Of a stretch of DNA of 22,431 bases, positions 1 to 7,578 are shown piece after piece. The stretch is taken from positions 1 to 22,431 of the forward strand of contig CAVHFU010000023.1 in the NCBI GenBank assembly GCA_963635575.1, in the 5' to 3' direction. The DNA is from RGIG9151 sp963635575. GTDB lineage: Bacteria; Bacillota; Clostridia; TANB77; RGIG9151. Position numbers and translations under genes: made by a program. Positions within the stretch are counted from its first letter, which is position 1, and each line of letters begins with the position of its first letter. The notes below the pieces were generated by a model. That model had not been told where the DNA came from, did no database searches, and worked only from the letters and a program-made list of their open reading frames with translations.

Positions 1-56
1 ATACAGTAATTTAAACTGTTCGAAAAATTGTGTCTAAAAACTTGACATAAATCCAG

Positions 57-85
57 TTGACCATAATCAAAAAATATGATATACT
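57..85 (+). promoter_or_regulatory. Sigma-A promoter of the small membrane protein gene
   Basis: TTGACC (57-62), a 17-base spacer and TATACT (80-85) lie about 55 bases before the start codon at 142. Another TTGACA at 42-47 has no -10 at the right distance. Confidence 0.7.
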
Positions 86-141
86 TACTTCGTTAGATTA
101 ATATTAAAAGAATCCAAAATTTATTTATTATGGAGGAAACC

Positions 142-369
142 ATGCTTAGTATTTTTACACTCAGTGTTCTCACAATTTTATTAATTGCGTTAGTTTACAT
201 TGTTATTAACATAACCATGTTTCGTTTGTTAAGAATTATATCAGTTTGCGTTTTTGTTGCAGCATTGGCACTTTTTATAAGTGTTCTTGTAGATGCAATT
301 GCCACAACAGTAGCCGTGTTATGTACGGGAATTTTATTTGTGTACATAATTGTGCTAATAATGATTTGA
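142..369 (+). CDS. Small integral membrane protein of unknown function (75 aa)
   Basis: I do not recognise the family. The product is almost entirely hydrophobic, with about three predicted membrane segments (roughly residues 4-26, 30-52 and 55-75) and hardly any charged residues beyond two arginines near residues 28-31. An in-frame ATG at 130 is part of the ribosome site ATGGAGG, so the start is put at 142, seven bases after GGAGG. The gene has its own consensus promoter and terminator and is monocistronic. It converges on the metal-linked ABC locus, but nothing in the sequence ties it to that system. It could be a genuine small membrane protein of the cell envelope; no enzymatic role can be inferred. 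Confidence 0.65.
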   Translation: MLSIFTLSVLTILLIALVYIVINITMFRLLRIISVCVFVAALALFISVLVDAIATTVAVLCTGILFVYIIVLIMI

Positions 370-372
370 GCC

Positions 373-413
373 AAAAAATGATTTGAATCTTTTTTAGGTT
401 CAAATCATTTTTT
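373..413. terminator. Bidirectional intrinsic terminator
   Basis: A perfect 15-bp stem (373-387 with 399-413) has an 11-base loop. The A-tract on the left and T-tract on the right give a U-run in either direction. It sits between the converging small membrane gene and the lipoprotein gene. Confidence 0.85.
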
Positions 414-436
414 GTTTTTATCTTAACCTTTTTTAT

Positions 437-1375
437 TTATAATTCACCTTCTGACGTCCAAACTGAAAATGTATAATATACATTTTGAAGTTCTCTCTGA
501 TAACTAATAAATTTTGAATAATCGCCTAATTCAACATCAGTATTTACCCTACTACATAAGTCAATTAAATTATCCATTGTGCTAATTAATTGATTATACT
601 CTCCCTTTTTATTATATCCTTCTAGAGTAATTTTTGTTGAATTAATAAAATCCATCTCAATTTTCTCAGGTTTCTCCAATTCATAGTAATTGTAAAATAC
701 AGACGCATCTGCACTCATTATGCTATTATATATCTGACTTACCACTCCATTTTCTGCCAAAAGGTTATATTGTTTTATCGCAGCGGACAGTTTGTCAACA
801 TCTGCCTTGTTTACTGTTACGTTATTTAATCTCACGCCATATTCATATCCAAAGTCATCTACAAAGTTTCCTGTTTCTAATGTGCCAACTACTGTAACAG
901 GTTGATCAGTGAACTTAATCTTGCTTTTATTACCGGCATAAATAGCCAATGTGTTGCTTATTTCAGATGTCCCAGGCACGCAAAATGGGCAACTTTGATA
1001 CGGCATATTCATCAAATAAGCAAATTCGCCATTTAATGGTGATAAGGTAGAAATATATCCCGTAATAGACACCTGTTTTCCATTTAACGCATTAATTGTT
1101 TCATTTGAATTTGTATTTTTAAACTTTAATACTGTAATCTCATTATCACCTTCTTTAGAGATACTTACATTCTTATCTTCTTTTACATTAATAATAGGTG
1201 ATTGCTGTTCTTTGACTTCATCCTCATTTTTAGTTTCTTGATTATCACTTACCTTTACTTCCTCGCCTTTATTATCTTGCAAAACAGTTGGACTTTGCTC
1301 CGGCCCTGATTTAGTATCATTTTGGGCACACCCCACCAGGCAAAGTAAACAAATTATGAATAAAAGTTTTTTCAT
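437..1375 (-). CDS. Lipoprotein with CPFC-containing DUF3299/OB-like domain, last gene of a metal-linked ABC operon
   Basis: The 312-residue protein starts with a lipoprotein signal ending in the lipobox LVGC (Cys16 lipidated). A charged, low-complexity linker runs to about residue 80. Residues about 98-190 form a small beta-rich domain with pattern G-x-x-V-x-I-x-G-Y, a Cys-Pro-Phe-Cys motif at 129-132, and a strand pair ending V-x-G-T-L. This resembles the DUF3299 pattern found next to MacB-like transporters in other bacteria. The C-terminal 120 residues are helical and contain no motif I know. The start follows AGGAG by ten bases, and the gene begins 19 bases after the permease stop, so it is co-transcribed. 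The two cysteines could bind a metal ion or form a disulfide. Role in metal binding or delivery is inferred from neighbours, not shown. Confidence 0.72.
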   Translation of the reverse strand: MKKLLFIICLLCLVGCAQNDTKSGPEQSPTVLQDNKGEEVKVSDNQETKNEDEVKEQQSPIINVKEDKNVSISKEGDNEITVLKFKNTNSNETINALNGKQVSITGYISTLSPLNGEFAYLMNMPYQSCPFCVPGTSEISNTLAIYAGNKSKIKFTDQPVTVVGTLETGNFVDDFGYEYGVRLNNVTVNKADVDKLSAAIKQYNLLAENGVVSQIYNSIMSADASVFYNYYELEKPEKIEMDFINSTKITLEGYNKKGEYNQLISTMDNLIDLCSRVNTDVELGDYSKFISYQRELQNVYYTFSVWTSEGEL

Positions 1376-1394
1376 CTATTTCACTCCTCGTATC

Positions 1395-2585
1395 TTAATC
1401 ATTAATTGGGTCTCTACTAAAAGATTTCAAATTTGCAATAAATGATGGTATCAAACTAGCAATAATAATTCCCACAATTATTGCAATTTCCTCATTATAG
1501 AACTTCAAACAATTAATAACAATTCCCATCCCAGATGTAAATTCATTTACCGCAAGTAACAATAACCTGCAAAGCATCAGCGATAAGAGAATTGAAACCA
1601 ATGTAACAGTTAAATTTTGAATAACCAAAATTCCATTAATCTTACCTTTAGAAATACCAAGCAATCGCATTAACTTTATATCTTTTTTAGCATCATACAT
1701 ATTAAGTACAGCAATTATATAAATAATCAAAAATGCCATAATTCCTATGACAAAACATAGTACATATACAATTTGTTTACTTAAATCTATGTTTTCCATT
1801 ATTTCTCTTACAACAGTTGTCGGATTTATAGCTTGAACACCTGAAATCTTATTTAGTTCTGAAGATAAATTTGCTTGGAATCCCGGATTTTTAGTTTTTA
1901 GTAAAATCGCCGTAACTCCACCTTTCTCTTCTTCATTATGTTCCTCTTCATGATTTTCAGCTTCGTTTTCATCATGATGCTCATGAACATGCCATACATC
2001 TTCGATATTTATAAACACAACATTATCATAAGCTGTATTTGTCTTGGCTAAAACCCCTGAAACCGTATAAGGCTCATTATGCTGATGTCCTGTCTCTCCA
2101 CTTTCAGAAATCCCGTGAGAACTTAAAAAGGTATCTCCAACATTAAGCTTATTTTCCTTAGCAACATTGTATCCTAAAACTGCCTCAAATTTATTTTCAA
2201 AAAGCTTTCCATCTTTTAACTTATAATTTTTTAGATATCTTGACTCTGTTCCTATAAGTTTTGCTCCCTTAAAACTATCTCCCATAGCGAAAGGAATTGC
2301 ATCATTTACCCTATAATCTTTTTTTAATTTTTCATAATTTTCATACTCTATAGTCCCAACGGGTGAACCGGTAAAAAACAAAGTATTTAGTGCCAGTTGT
2401 GTTTCGCTTCCGCTAGGTCCTACTAAAGTATCATAATATGTAACTGTCGTGATAATCCCATCTTCAACTTGCTTTGAAATGTTAAAAGCAAGCAATCCTA
2501 TTGTTGTAGCCATTATTATAGAAATAGCCGACAAAATTGCTTTAGACTTTCTTGTCCATAAATTCTTCAGTGCAAAGTTAAACAT
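1395..2585 (-). CDS. FtsX/MacB-like ABC permease with His/Glu-rich extracellular loop
   Basis: The 396-residue membrane protein has one N-terminal segment (about 15-37), a large outside domain, and three C-terminal segments (about 270-380). This is the topology of FtsX/MacB/LolC-type permeases. The outside domain carries GHQH at 166-169 and a His/Asp/Glu-rich stretch at about 199-220 (HVHEHH followed by further His and Glu), unusual for a plain lipid or peptide exporter and suggestive of zinc or another divalent metal. The ATG at 2585 follows AAGGAGG by eight bases and overlaps the end of the ATPase frame by eight bases, so the two are translationally coupled. A longer frame reaching upstream has no ribosome site. 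Related permeases with such inserts occur beside DUF3299-like proteins, as here. Substrate and direction of transport are not established. Confidence 0.85.
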   Translation of the reverse strand: MFNFALKNLWTRKSKAILSAISIIMATTIGLLAFNISKQVEDGIITTVTYYDTLVGPSGSETQLALNTLFFTGSPVGTIEYENYEKLKKDYRVNDAIPFAMGDSFKGAKLIGTESRYLKNYKLKDGKLFENKFEAVLGYNVAKENKLNVGDTFLSSHGISESGETGHQHNEPYTVSGVLAKTNTAYDNVVFINIEDVWHVHEHHDENEAENHEEEHNEEEKGGVTAILLKTKNPGFQANLSSELNKISGVQAINPTTVVREIMENIDLSKQIVYVLCFVIGIMAFLIIYIIAVLNMYDAKKDIKLMRLLGISKGKINGILVIQNLTVTLVSILLSLMLCRLLLLAVNEFTSGMGIVINCLKFYNEEIAIIVGIIIASLIPSFIANLKSFSRDPIND

Positions 2586-3234
2586 TTTCGTTACCTCCTT
2601 CTTTAACAAGCATATCTTCGAAATGTACCGCCTCGTCAAAATACTTAACTAGCCTATCATCATGAGTTACAACAATCATAGTATTAGAAAACTTCTTTCC
2701 GGCATTCATAAGCAGTTCAACAACCCTCTTGCCATTTTCAAAATTCAAATTACCGGTAGGTTCATCAGCAATTATAATCTTAGGTTGCTTTATCAATGCT
2801 CTTGCAATAGCAACTCTCTGCCTTTCTCCGCCTGACAGATGTTTTACTTTGTTTTTTCGCTTTCCTCTTATTCCAACACTTTCTAATACCTCGTCAATTG
2901 ATAGGCAATCCACATCACCTAATTTTAATAAATTCAAGTTATCTTCAACTGTCATATCATCTATTAATTTAAAATCTTGAAAAATGTATCCAATATTTCT
3001 TAGTCTATATGCATCTTTTTCTTGTTGAGTAAGCTTTGAAATTTCAGTGTCATCAATCAACACACTACCGGTTGTAGGTGTTATAACACCTGTAATCATA
3101 TTAAGCATAGTAGACTTTCCACATCCCGAAGGCCCTAATAATACATAAGATGTCTTATCCTTAAATACAGTATTCTTTATTTTTATATTACACTCTTCAT
3201 CAAATTTCTTTGACAAATTATTGATTTTAATCAT
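2578..3234 (-). CDS. ABC transporter ATP-binding protein (LolD/MacB type)
   Basis: This 218-residue cytoplasmic ATPase powers the adjacent FtsX-like permease. The Walker A motif GPSGCGKST is at 34-42, the Q-loop is in the stretch around residue 86, the signature LSGGERQ is at 133-139, Walker B IIIADE is at 153-158, and the switch His is in VTHD near 191. Length and motifs match the family. It starts at an ATG preceded by AGAGGG, and its 3' end overlaps the permease start. An 85-base gap containing a weak hairpin (3281-3296) separates it from the small Cys/His membrane protein upstream. No separate consensus promoter stands out in that gap, so a common transcript is likely. Confidence 0.95.
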   Translation of the reverse strand: MIKINNLSKKFDEECNIKIKNTVFKDKTSYVLLGPSGCGKSTMLNMITGVITPTTGSVLIDDTEISKLTQQEKDAYRLRNIGYIFQDFKLIDDMTVEDNLNLLKLGDVDCLSIDEVLESVGIRGKRKNKVKHLSGGERQRVAIARALIKQPKIIIADEPTGNLNFENGKRVVELLMNAGKKFSNTMIVVTHDDRLVKYFDEAVHFEDMLVKEGGNENV

Positions 3235-3319
3235 ATATAAATTCCCTCTTTTCGCTTATTTTTTGTACGACAAAAAGACATTCTGAAAATACAGAACATC
3301 TATCATAAAAAAGAGAGAA

Positions 3320-3613
3320 CTATTCCGAAATCTTTACTTTTAATTCAATTGGAGTTAAATGATAATAGAAAACAACATTATTTTTTAAATACCTAATAGA
3401 ATCAATAATGACTTTAGAAAAAATAAATAATAAAGCTAAAATTAGTAAATTGCTAAAAATATTTTTTGCCAAGTTTATTTCATAACAAATAGTACATCCT
3501 TCTCCTATACACTCATGAGTAGTTGAACAAAAGATTAATGCACTAGTTAAAACTATTGATAATATAAATAATACTAAAAGTACCTTTGACAAAAAACTTC
3601 TATTTCTTAGCAT
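3320..3613 (-). CDS. Small membrane protein with HECxGEGCxxC motif, first gene of the metal-linked operon
   Basis: The 97-residue protein has a hydrophobic N-terminal segment (about 8-27), then a short loop with the pattern T-T-H-E-C-I-G-E-G-C-T-I-C, then a second hydrophobic segment (about 48-66) and a polar tail. One histidine and three closely spaced cysteines in a loop between two membrane segments make a plausible metal-binding site. Proteins with this HxCxGExCxxC pattern are found in Bacillota near zinc-uptake and Fur-family genes (my recollection, not searched). The ATG at 3613 follows AAAGGAG by eight bases; a longer frame from a TTG at 3634 would begin inside the promoter. Inferred role: metal sensing or handling with the downstream ABC system. 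Confidence 0.75.
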   Translation of the reverse strand: MLRNRSFLSKVLLVLFILSIVLTSALIFCSTTHECIGEGCTICYEINLAKNIFSNLLILALLFIFSKVIIDSIRYLKNNVVFYYHLTPIELKVKISE

Positions 3614-3632
3614 TTCACAAACTCCTTTACTC

Positions 3633-3651
3633 AATTTTATTATTTAAAATT
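3633..3651. promoter_or_regulatory. Candidate operator, 7-5-7 inverted repeat
   Basis: AATTTTA-ttatt-TAAAATT is a perfect inverted repeat that covers the -10 of the operon promoter and part of the spacer, a position typical of a repressor site. It does not match the Bacillus Zur or Fur box consensus. Its AT-only composition means chance is possible. Confidence 0.35.
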
Positions 3652-3662
3652 TGCGATGTCAA
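3634..3662 (-). promoter_or_regulatory. Promoter of the metal-linked operon
   Basis: On the minus strand, TTGACA (3657-3662), a 17-base spacer and TAAAAT (3634-3639). The leader before the 3613 start would be only about 14 bases. Confidence 0.75.
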
Positions 3663-3705
3663 TTTGTAATATGTGAAAATTAAGTGAAAGTTTGGATTGT
3701 AAGCT

Positions 3706-4926
3706 TTATTCAAGCTTATCCCTCTTTGGCTTAAACTTCACATCATTATTTAAATCCGTAGCCCTTGTTATACTTTTATATCCATATTTACTTCTAAGTA
3801 AATCAATAGTATCATCAATTTTCTTTTGCTTTTCATTTAGCTTATTATCAAACAATGAAAGCTGCCCCTTATCCTTCTCTTCTAATTTATCAACTCTAAC
3901 TCCGACAAGTCTTATAGGCACATTATTTTTATACATTTCATCAAGTAGCTCCCTAGCTTTTTTAGCAATATCTTGTGTGTTACAAGTAGCTATCACTAGC
4001 TTACCTTGATGTGAAAAATCTCTAAAATCTTTAGTCCTTAATTGAACATTTATACTAGATGCTTTTAATCCTTCTTTTCTAAGTCTGTATGCCACTTGCT
4101 CAACCAAAGAAAAAATTATGTCATACAGTTCCTCTTTATTATTTACATCAATCGGTAAAGTAATCGAGTTACCTATTCCCTTAGGCTTCTCTGGTAAATA
4201 AATCACTTCCGATTCATCAATTCCGTTTGCATATTCCCACATCATTTTTCCGTGTTTTCCAAACATTCTTATAAGTCTATTCTTATCTGTTTTGGCTAGT
4301 TCCCCTATAGTTCTTATTCCGATATTATTTAATTTCGGAACAGTTTTTCTACCTAGCATAAATAAATCTGAAATAGGAAGTGGCCACATTTTAGTAGTAA
4401 TTTCTTCTTTATATAAAGTATGGACTTTATCTGGTTTTGAAAAATCCGAAGCCATTTTAGCCAAAAGCTTATTGTTTGCAATTCCTACATTAACAGTAAA
4501 TTTTAGTTCTTCTCTTACACGCCTATTTATTTCGTTTGCGACCTCTTCTATTTTCCTCTTTCCTAAAAACTCAGTCATATCAAGAAAACATTCATCAACA
4601 CTAAATCTCTCTATCTTATCCGTATATTCTAAAAGCAAGTTATATAGCTTATTTGAACATTCTGCATAAAATTTATAATTACTCGGAAACAGTCTAATAT
4701 TAGGACATTTCTTCCTCGCTTGATATATTGTTTCGCCGGTTACTACTCCACACGCTTTTGCTTTCATACTTTTGGCTAAAATAATTCCCGAACGTCTTTC
4801 CTCATCACCTGCAATTGCTGATGGAATTGTTCGTATATCTATATCCCCACCATTATTTAAAATATCTATCGCAGACCAACTTAAAAAAGCATTATTCACA
4901 TCAACATGTAAAATTTTCCGTTCCAT
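3706..4926 (-). CDS. dinB: Y-family DNA polymerase (DNA polymerase IV, DinB)
   Basis: The 406-residue translesion polymerase copies across damaged template. Catalytic acidic residues are Asp9 (in HVDV) and Asp111-Glu112 (in SVDECFLD); Phe14 sits at the steric-gate position. A helix-hairpin-helix-like region is near 195-225, and the little-finger domain occupies the C-terminal third. QLSLF at 355-359 is a beta-clamp-binding motif. The N-terminal stretch (VNNAF, then GDEERRSGIILAKS) differs from classical DinB (usually DMDAFFA), marking the subgroup common in Clostridia. The ATG at 4926 follows AGGTGG. The gene has its own sigma-A promoter with a LexA box in the spacer, so it should be SOS-induced. 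No clear terminator follows. Confidence 0.95.
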   Translation of the reverse strand: MERKILHVDVNNAFLSWSAIDILNNGGDIDIRTIPSAIAGDEERRSGIILAKSMKAKACGVVTGETIYQARKKCPNIRLFPSNYKFYAECSNKLYNLLLEYTDKIERFSVDECFLDMTEFLGKRKIEEVANEINRRVREELKFTVNVGIANNKLLAKMASDFSKPDKVHTLYKEEITTKMWPLPISDLFMLGRKTVPKLNNIGIRTIGELAKTDKNRLIRMFGKHGKMMWEYANGIDESEVIYLPEKPKGIGNSITLPIDVNNKEELYDIIFSLVEQVAYRLRKEGLKASSINVQLRTKDFRDFSHQGKLVIATCNTQDIAKKARELLDEMYKNNVPIRLVGVRVDKLEEKDKGQLSLFDNKLNEKQKKIDDTIDLLRSKYGYKSITRATDLNNDVKFKPKRDKLE

Positions 4927-4943
4927 CTACACCACCTAACAGG

Positions 4944-4972
4944 ATTATAAAACATATGTTCGTCAAAGTCAA
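4944..4972 (-). promoter_or_regulatory. Sigma-A promoter of dinB
   Basis: TTGACT (4967-4972), a 17-base spacer and TATAAT (4944-4949) on the minus strand. This is a near-perfect promoter, ending about 18 bases before the start codon. Confidence 0.9.
4949..4962 (-). promoter_or_regulatory. LexA (SOS) box in the dinB promoter
   Basis: CGAACATATGTTTT on the minus strand matches the Bacillota LexA operator pattern CGAAC-4-GTTYY. It lies inside the promoter spacer, abutting the -10, so LexA binding would block RNA polymerase. Confidence 0.85.
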
Positions 4973-4984
4973 TAAATTTGCAAC

Positions 4985-5023
4985 AAAAAAGAGACCGTAA
5001 AGGTTTAATTTTTACAGTCTCTC
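4985..5023 (-). terminator. Intrinsic terminator after the DUF362 gene
   Basis: A 13-bp stem with one mismatch (4989-5001 with 5011-5023) is followed on the minus strand by a T-run at 4985-4990. It separates the trpS/DUF362 unit from dinB. Confidence 0.85.
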
Positions 5024-5037
5024 TTCCAAATACATTA

Positions 5038-5928
5038 TTAATCTAAATTTATAAGTTCATACTCTTTTGTACCAAACCCAAGCTCCACTGCACTATCAAT
5101 TGTATGTGTACCATGTCTTGAATTAACTCGCTCTAAGAAATGTTCCTTTCCCGGGTCTGTACTATTTTTTACTAAATCTATACAAGCTTGGTCAATAGCA
5201 ATAGGGTCTAATGATGCAAGTATTCCAATATCTTTCATACAAGGATCTTCAGCAACAGCACAACAGTCGCAATCCACACTCATATTACACATAACATTGA
5301 CAAAAGCCATTCCACCCTTATCATCAAAATACTTAACGACTGATTCAGCAGCGTCTGCCATTGATTCTAAGAACTTATCTTGCTCAGGTAGATTGTCCCA
5401 AAGCTTTTCTTGGTCTTTCTCTTTTCCGGCAGAATGAATCCATGCCTTTCCGGCTGATGAACCACAGCCAATTGACAATTGTTTTAACGCACCGCCATAT
5501 CCCCCCATAGGATGACCTTTAAAATGCGATAAAACTAACATTGAATCATATTTAGCCATATTCTTTCCTACATAATTTTCCTTTAATATATGTCCATTTT
5601 CTATCGGTAAAACCATATCAGGTCCTACCTCATCCATAAGGTCAACTGTGAAGCATTTACTCCAACCATTTTCTTTAAGTAACTTTAAATGTTTTTCAGA
5701 AGAATTTCTCTCTCCACCATAAGCAGTATTACATTCAACAATTGTGCCATTTACATATTCAACCATTGGTTTCATGAATTCAGGTTTAAGATAATTTTGA
5801 TTTCCTTTCTCTCCAGAGTGAACCTTTACAGCAACTTTTCCAGGTAATTTCTTACCTAAAGCAAGATATGCCTTAATAACATTTTCAGGAGTAATCTCCT
5901 TTATAAAATAAACTTTTGCCTTTTCCAT
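5038..5928 (-). CDS. DUF362 domain protein lacking the ferredoxin insert
   Basis: The 296-residue protein matches the DUF362 family: an N-terminal VAVKVHSGEKGN-like stretch, the motif LSHFKGHPMGGYGGALK near residues 133-149, GSSAGK, then a C-terminal CDCC...D-x-GI-x-AS-x-DP-x-AID-x-AC block. Relatives of about 370 residues usually carry two CxxCxxCxxxCP [4Fe-4S] motifs between the GSSAGK and CDC parts. Here that space holds only a short polar segment and no ferredoxin motif, while the CDC cysteines remain. The start follows AAAGGAGAGG. It lies 44 bases downstream of trpS, so read-through from trpS is likely; a TATACT at 5951-5956 could be a weak own -10. The biochemical function of the family is unclear. 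Confidence 0.88.
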   Translation of the reverse strand: MEKAKVYFIKEITPENVIKAYLALGKKLPGKVAVKVHSGEKGNQNYLKPEFMKPMVEYVNGTIVECNTAYGGERNSSEKHLKLLKENGWSKCFTVDLMDEVGPDMVLPIENGHILKENYVGKNMAKYDSMLVLSHFKGHPMGGYGGALKQLSIGCGSSAGKAWIHSAGKEKDQEKLWDNLPEQDKFLESMADAAESVVKYFDDKGGMAFVNVMCNMSVDCDCCAVAEDPCMKDIGILASLDPIAIDQACIDLVKNSTDPGKEHFLERVNSRHGTHTIDSAVELGFGTKEYELINLD

Positions 5929-5972
5929 AAAACAATCCTCTCCTTTTTATAGTATACCTCATTAATTAATAA

Positions 5973-7034
5973 CTATTTCAAAAGATTTTTATCATTAAAG
6001 TAATCTATACGCATTGAATGACGAACATTATTTAATGTTTCAGCCGCAACTTTCTCAGCCTTTTCGCTTCCTTCACGTAATATTTCATAAACTTCAGGTA
6101 TGCGTTTTTCCCACTCTTTCCTACTTTCTCTAATTGGACGTAACTCTTCTTGGATAACATTATTTAAAAATTTCTTTACAGTTACATCGCCAAGACCACC
6201 TCTTTGATAATGAGCCTTAAGTTCAGCAAGATTAGCATATTCAGGTAAAAATTCAGCAAAATGTTCGTCTTGACAAAACGCATCTAAATATATAAATACA
6301 GGATTTCCTTCTGTATGTCCGGGATCATCTTTTCTTAAATGAGTAGGGTCTGTAAACATAGACATAATCTTCTTTTGAATGTCCTCCGGTTCATCGGATA
6401 AGTAAATACAGTTTCCAAGAGATTTACTCATCTTCGCCTTTCCGTCGATTCCAGGCAAACGTAAACAAGCTTGGTTTGAAGGCAAAACAATTTTAGGTTC
6501 TACCAAAGTTTCACCATAAACCTCATTAAATTTATGTACAATCTCACGAGTTTGCTCTATCATAGGCATTTGGTCCTCACCAACCGGCACATCAGTAGCA
6601 CAAAATGCTGTAATGTCAGCAGCCTGGCTAATTGGATAACAAAAAAATCCAACAGGAATACTAGCCTCAAAATTTCTCATCTTTATTTCTGATTTTACTG
6701 TTGGATTACGTTGAACACGTGAAACAGTAACCAAATTCATATAATAAAATGTTAATTCAGTTAATTCCGGAACCATTGACTGAATAAAAATACATGTTCT
6801 TTTAGGGTCAATTCCACAAGCAAGGTAATCTAGTGCCACTTGCATAATGTTTTGACGCACTTTTTCAGGATGCTCAGCATTATCAGTTAAAGCCTGAGCA
6901 TCAGCAATCATAATATATATATCATCATAACTACCGGAATTTTGTAACTTAACTCTTTCTCTTAATGAACCAACATAGTGGCCAACATGTAGTCTACCTG
7001 TCGGACGGTCACCGGTCAAAATTACTTTCTTCAT
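5973..7034 (-). CDS. trpS: Tryptophanyl-tRNA synthetase
   Basis: This 353-residue class I aminoacyl-tRNA synthetase charges tRNA-Trp. The N-terminus has GDRPTGRLHVGHYVGSL with the HIGH-type signature HVGH at 16-19, and KMSKS is at 201-205. The GDRPTG form marks the TrpRS subgroup shared with some streptococci and Clostridia, distinct from the Bacillus type that begins with a GIQPSG-like stretch. The ATG at 7034 is placed nine bases after GGGAGG; an upstream TTG frame start lies inside that ribosome site. The consensus promoter at 7072-7100 gives a leader of only about 30 bases, so there is no room for a T-box or attenuator. Expression therefore looks constitutive. Confidence 0.97.
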   Translation of the reverse strand: MKKVILTGDRPTGRLHVGHYVGSLRERVKLQNSGSYDDIYIMIADAQALTDNAEHPEKVRQNIMQVALDYLACGIDPKRTCIFIQSMVPELTELTFYYMNLVTVSRVQRNPTVKSEIKMRNFEASIPVGFFCYPISQAADITAFCATDVPVGEDQMPMIEQTREIVHKFNEVYGETLVEPKIVLPSNQACLRLPGIDGKAKMSKSLGNCIYLSDEPEDIQKKIMSMFTDPTHLRKDDPGHTEGNPVFIYLDAFCQDEHFAEFLPEYANLAELKAHYQRGGLGDVTVKKFLNNVIQEELRPIRESRKEWEKRIPEVYEILREGSEKAEKVAAETLNNVRHSMRIDYFNDKNLLK

Positions 7035-7071
7035 AAAACTTCCTCCCAACTACACAAAAACTCATGGATAT

Positions 7072-7100
7072 ATTATATGTTTTAATGTAGTTACTGTCAA
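7072..7100 (-). promoter_or_regulatory. Consensus sigma-A promoter of trpS
   Basis: Minus-strand TTGACA (7095-7100), 17 bases, TATAAT (7072-7077): a full consensus match. Confidence 0.92.
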
Positions 7101-7170
7101 TATTTAACTAAGTGCAATAATCCTAGATTTATAGTCAAAAGGCTACATATATATTTTCACTAGCTTAAGA

Positions 7171-7217
7171 AAAAAACAAACAAGAAACCCATAAAAATAA
7201 GGATTTCTTGTTTGTTT
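7171..7217 (-). terminator. Intrinsic terminator of ssrA
   Basis: A perfect 14-bp stem (7174-7187 with 7204-7217), immediately downstream of the tmRNA 3' end on the minus strand, continues into a T-run from the A-tract at 7171-7176. Confidence 0.85.
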
Positions 7218-7221
7218 CTTT

Positions 7222-7573
7222 TGGTGGAGGCGAGGAGAATCGAACTCCTGTCCATAAACCTATCCATATAAGCTTCTCCGAGTGCAGTTTGTAGTTTTAC
7301 ATTCCCTCTGCTATTCGCCTACAAACAGGCTAATAGTTTTAGTAGCTTCATAAAATACCCCTCAACTCAAAGCTTTGTTGACTTCGTGGTCACCTGTCGA
7401 CGCCGAACTCTAAGCCGGTGACACTCTTAGGTCGACGTAGCCGCGCTTAGGCAGCTAAAGCTAATTCATTATTATTAGCGTTTAATTTTAATTTCCCGCT
7501 TTTTTAAGTGGCCAGCAGGACCCACTACTCGCTACCTATACTTCAAAATAAATGTCGATACCTTTACGCCCCC
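7222..7573 (-). ncRNA. ssrA: Transfer-messenger RNA (tmRNA)
   Basis: The tmRNA rescues stalled ribosomes and tags the unfinished peptide for proteolysis. The 5' end GGGGGCGTAAAGG pairs over seven bases with the 3' CGCCTCC, followed by ACCA, forming the tRNA-like acceptor arm; the T-arm with GTTCGATTC and the encoded CCA are visible. Length is 352 nt, normal for the family. The tag-coding part lies at 7447-7479: reading from GCT it encodes ANNNELALAA and then TAA, which with the charged alanine gives an 11-residue tag aligned with the E. coli AANDENYALAA. The gene begins five bases after the smpB stop codon, so the two are probably transcribed together, and it ends in a strong terminator. Confidence 0.96.
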
Positions 7574-7578
7574 ATATT

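Noticed and set aside
3281..3296. TTCTG/CAGAA hairpin between the small Cys/His gene and the ATPase as terminator
   Set aside because: The stem is only five pairs with a weak U-tract, so at most it attenuates; the genes are still best read as one operon.
7035..7170. T-box or Trp attenuator upstream of trpS
   Set aside because: The consensus promoter leaves a leader of only about 30 bases, too short for a T-box, and no anti-terminator structure is seen.
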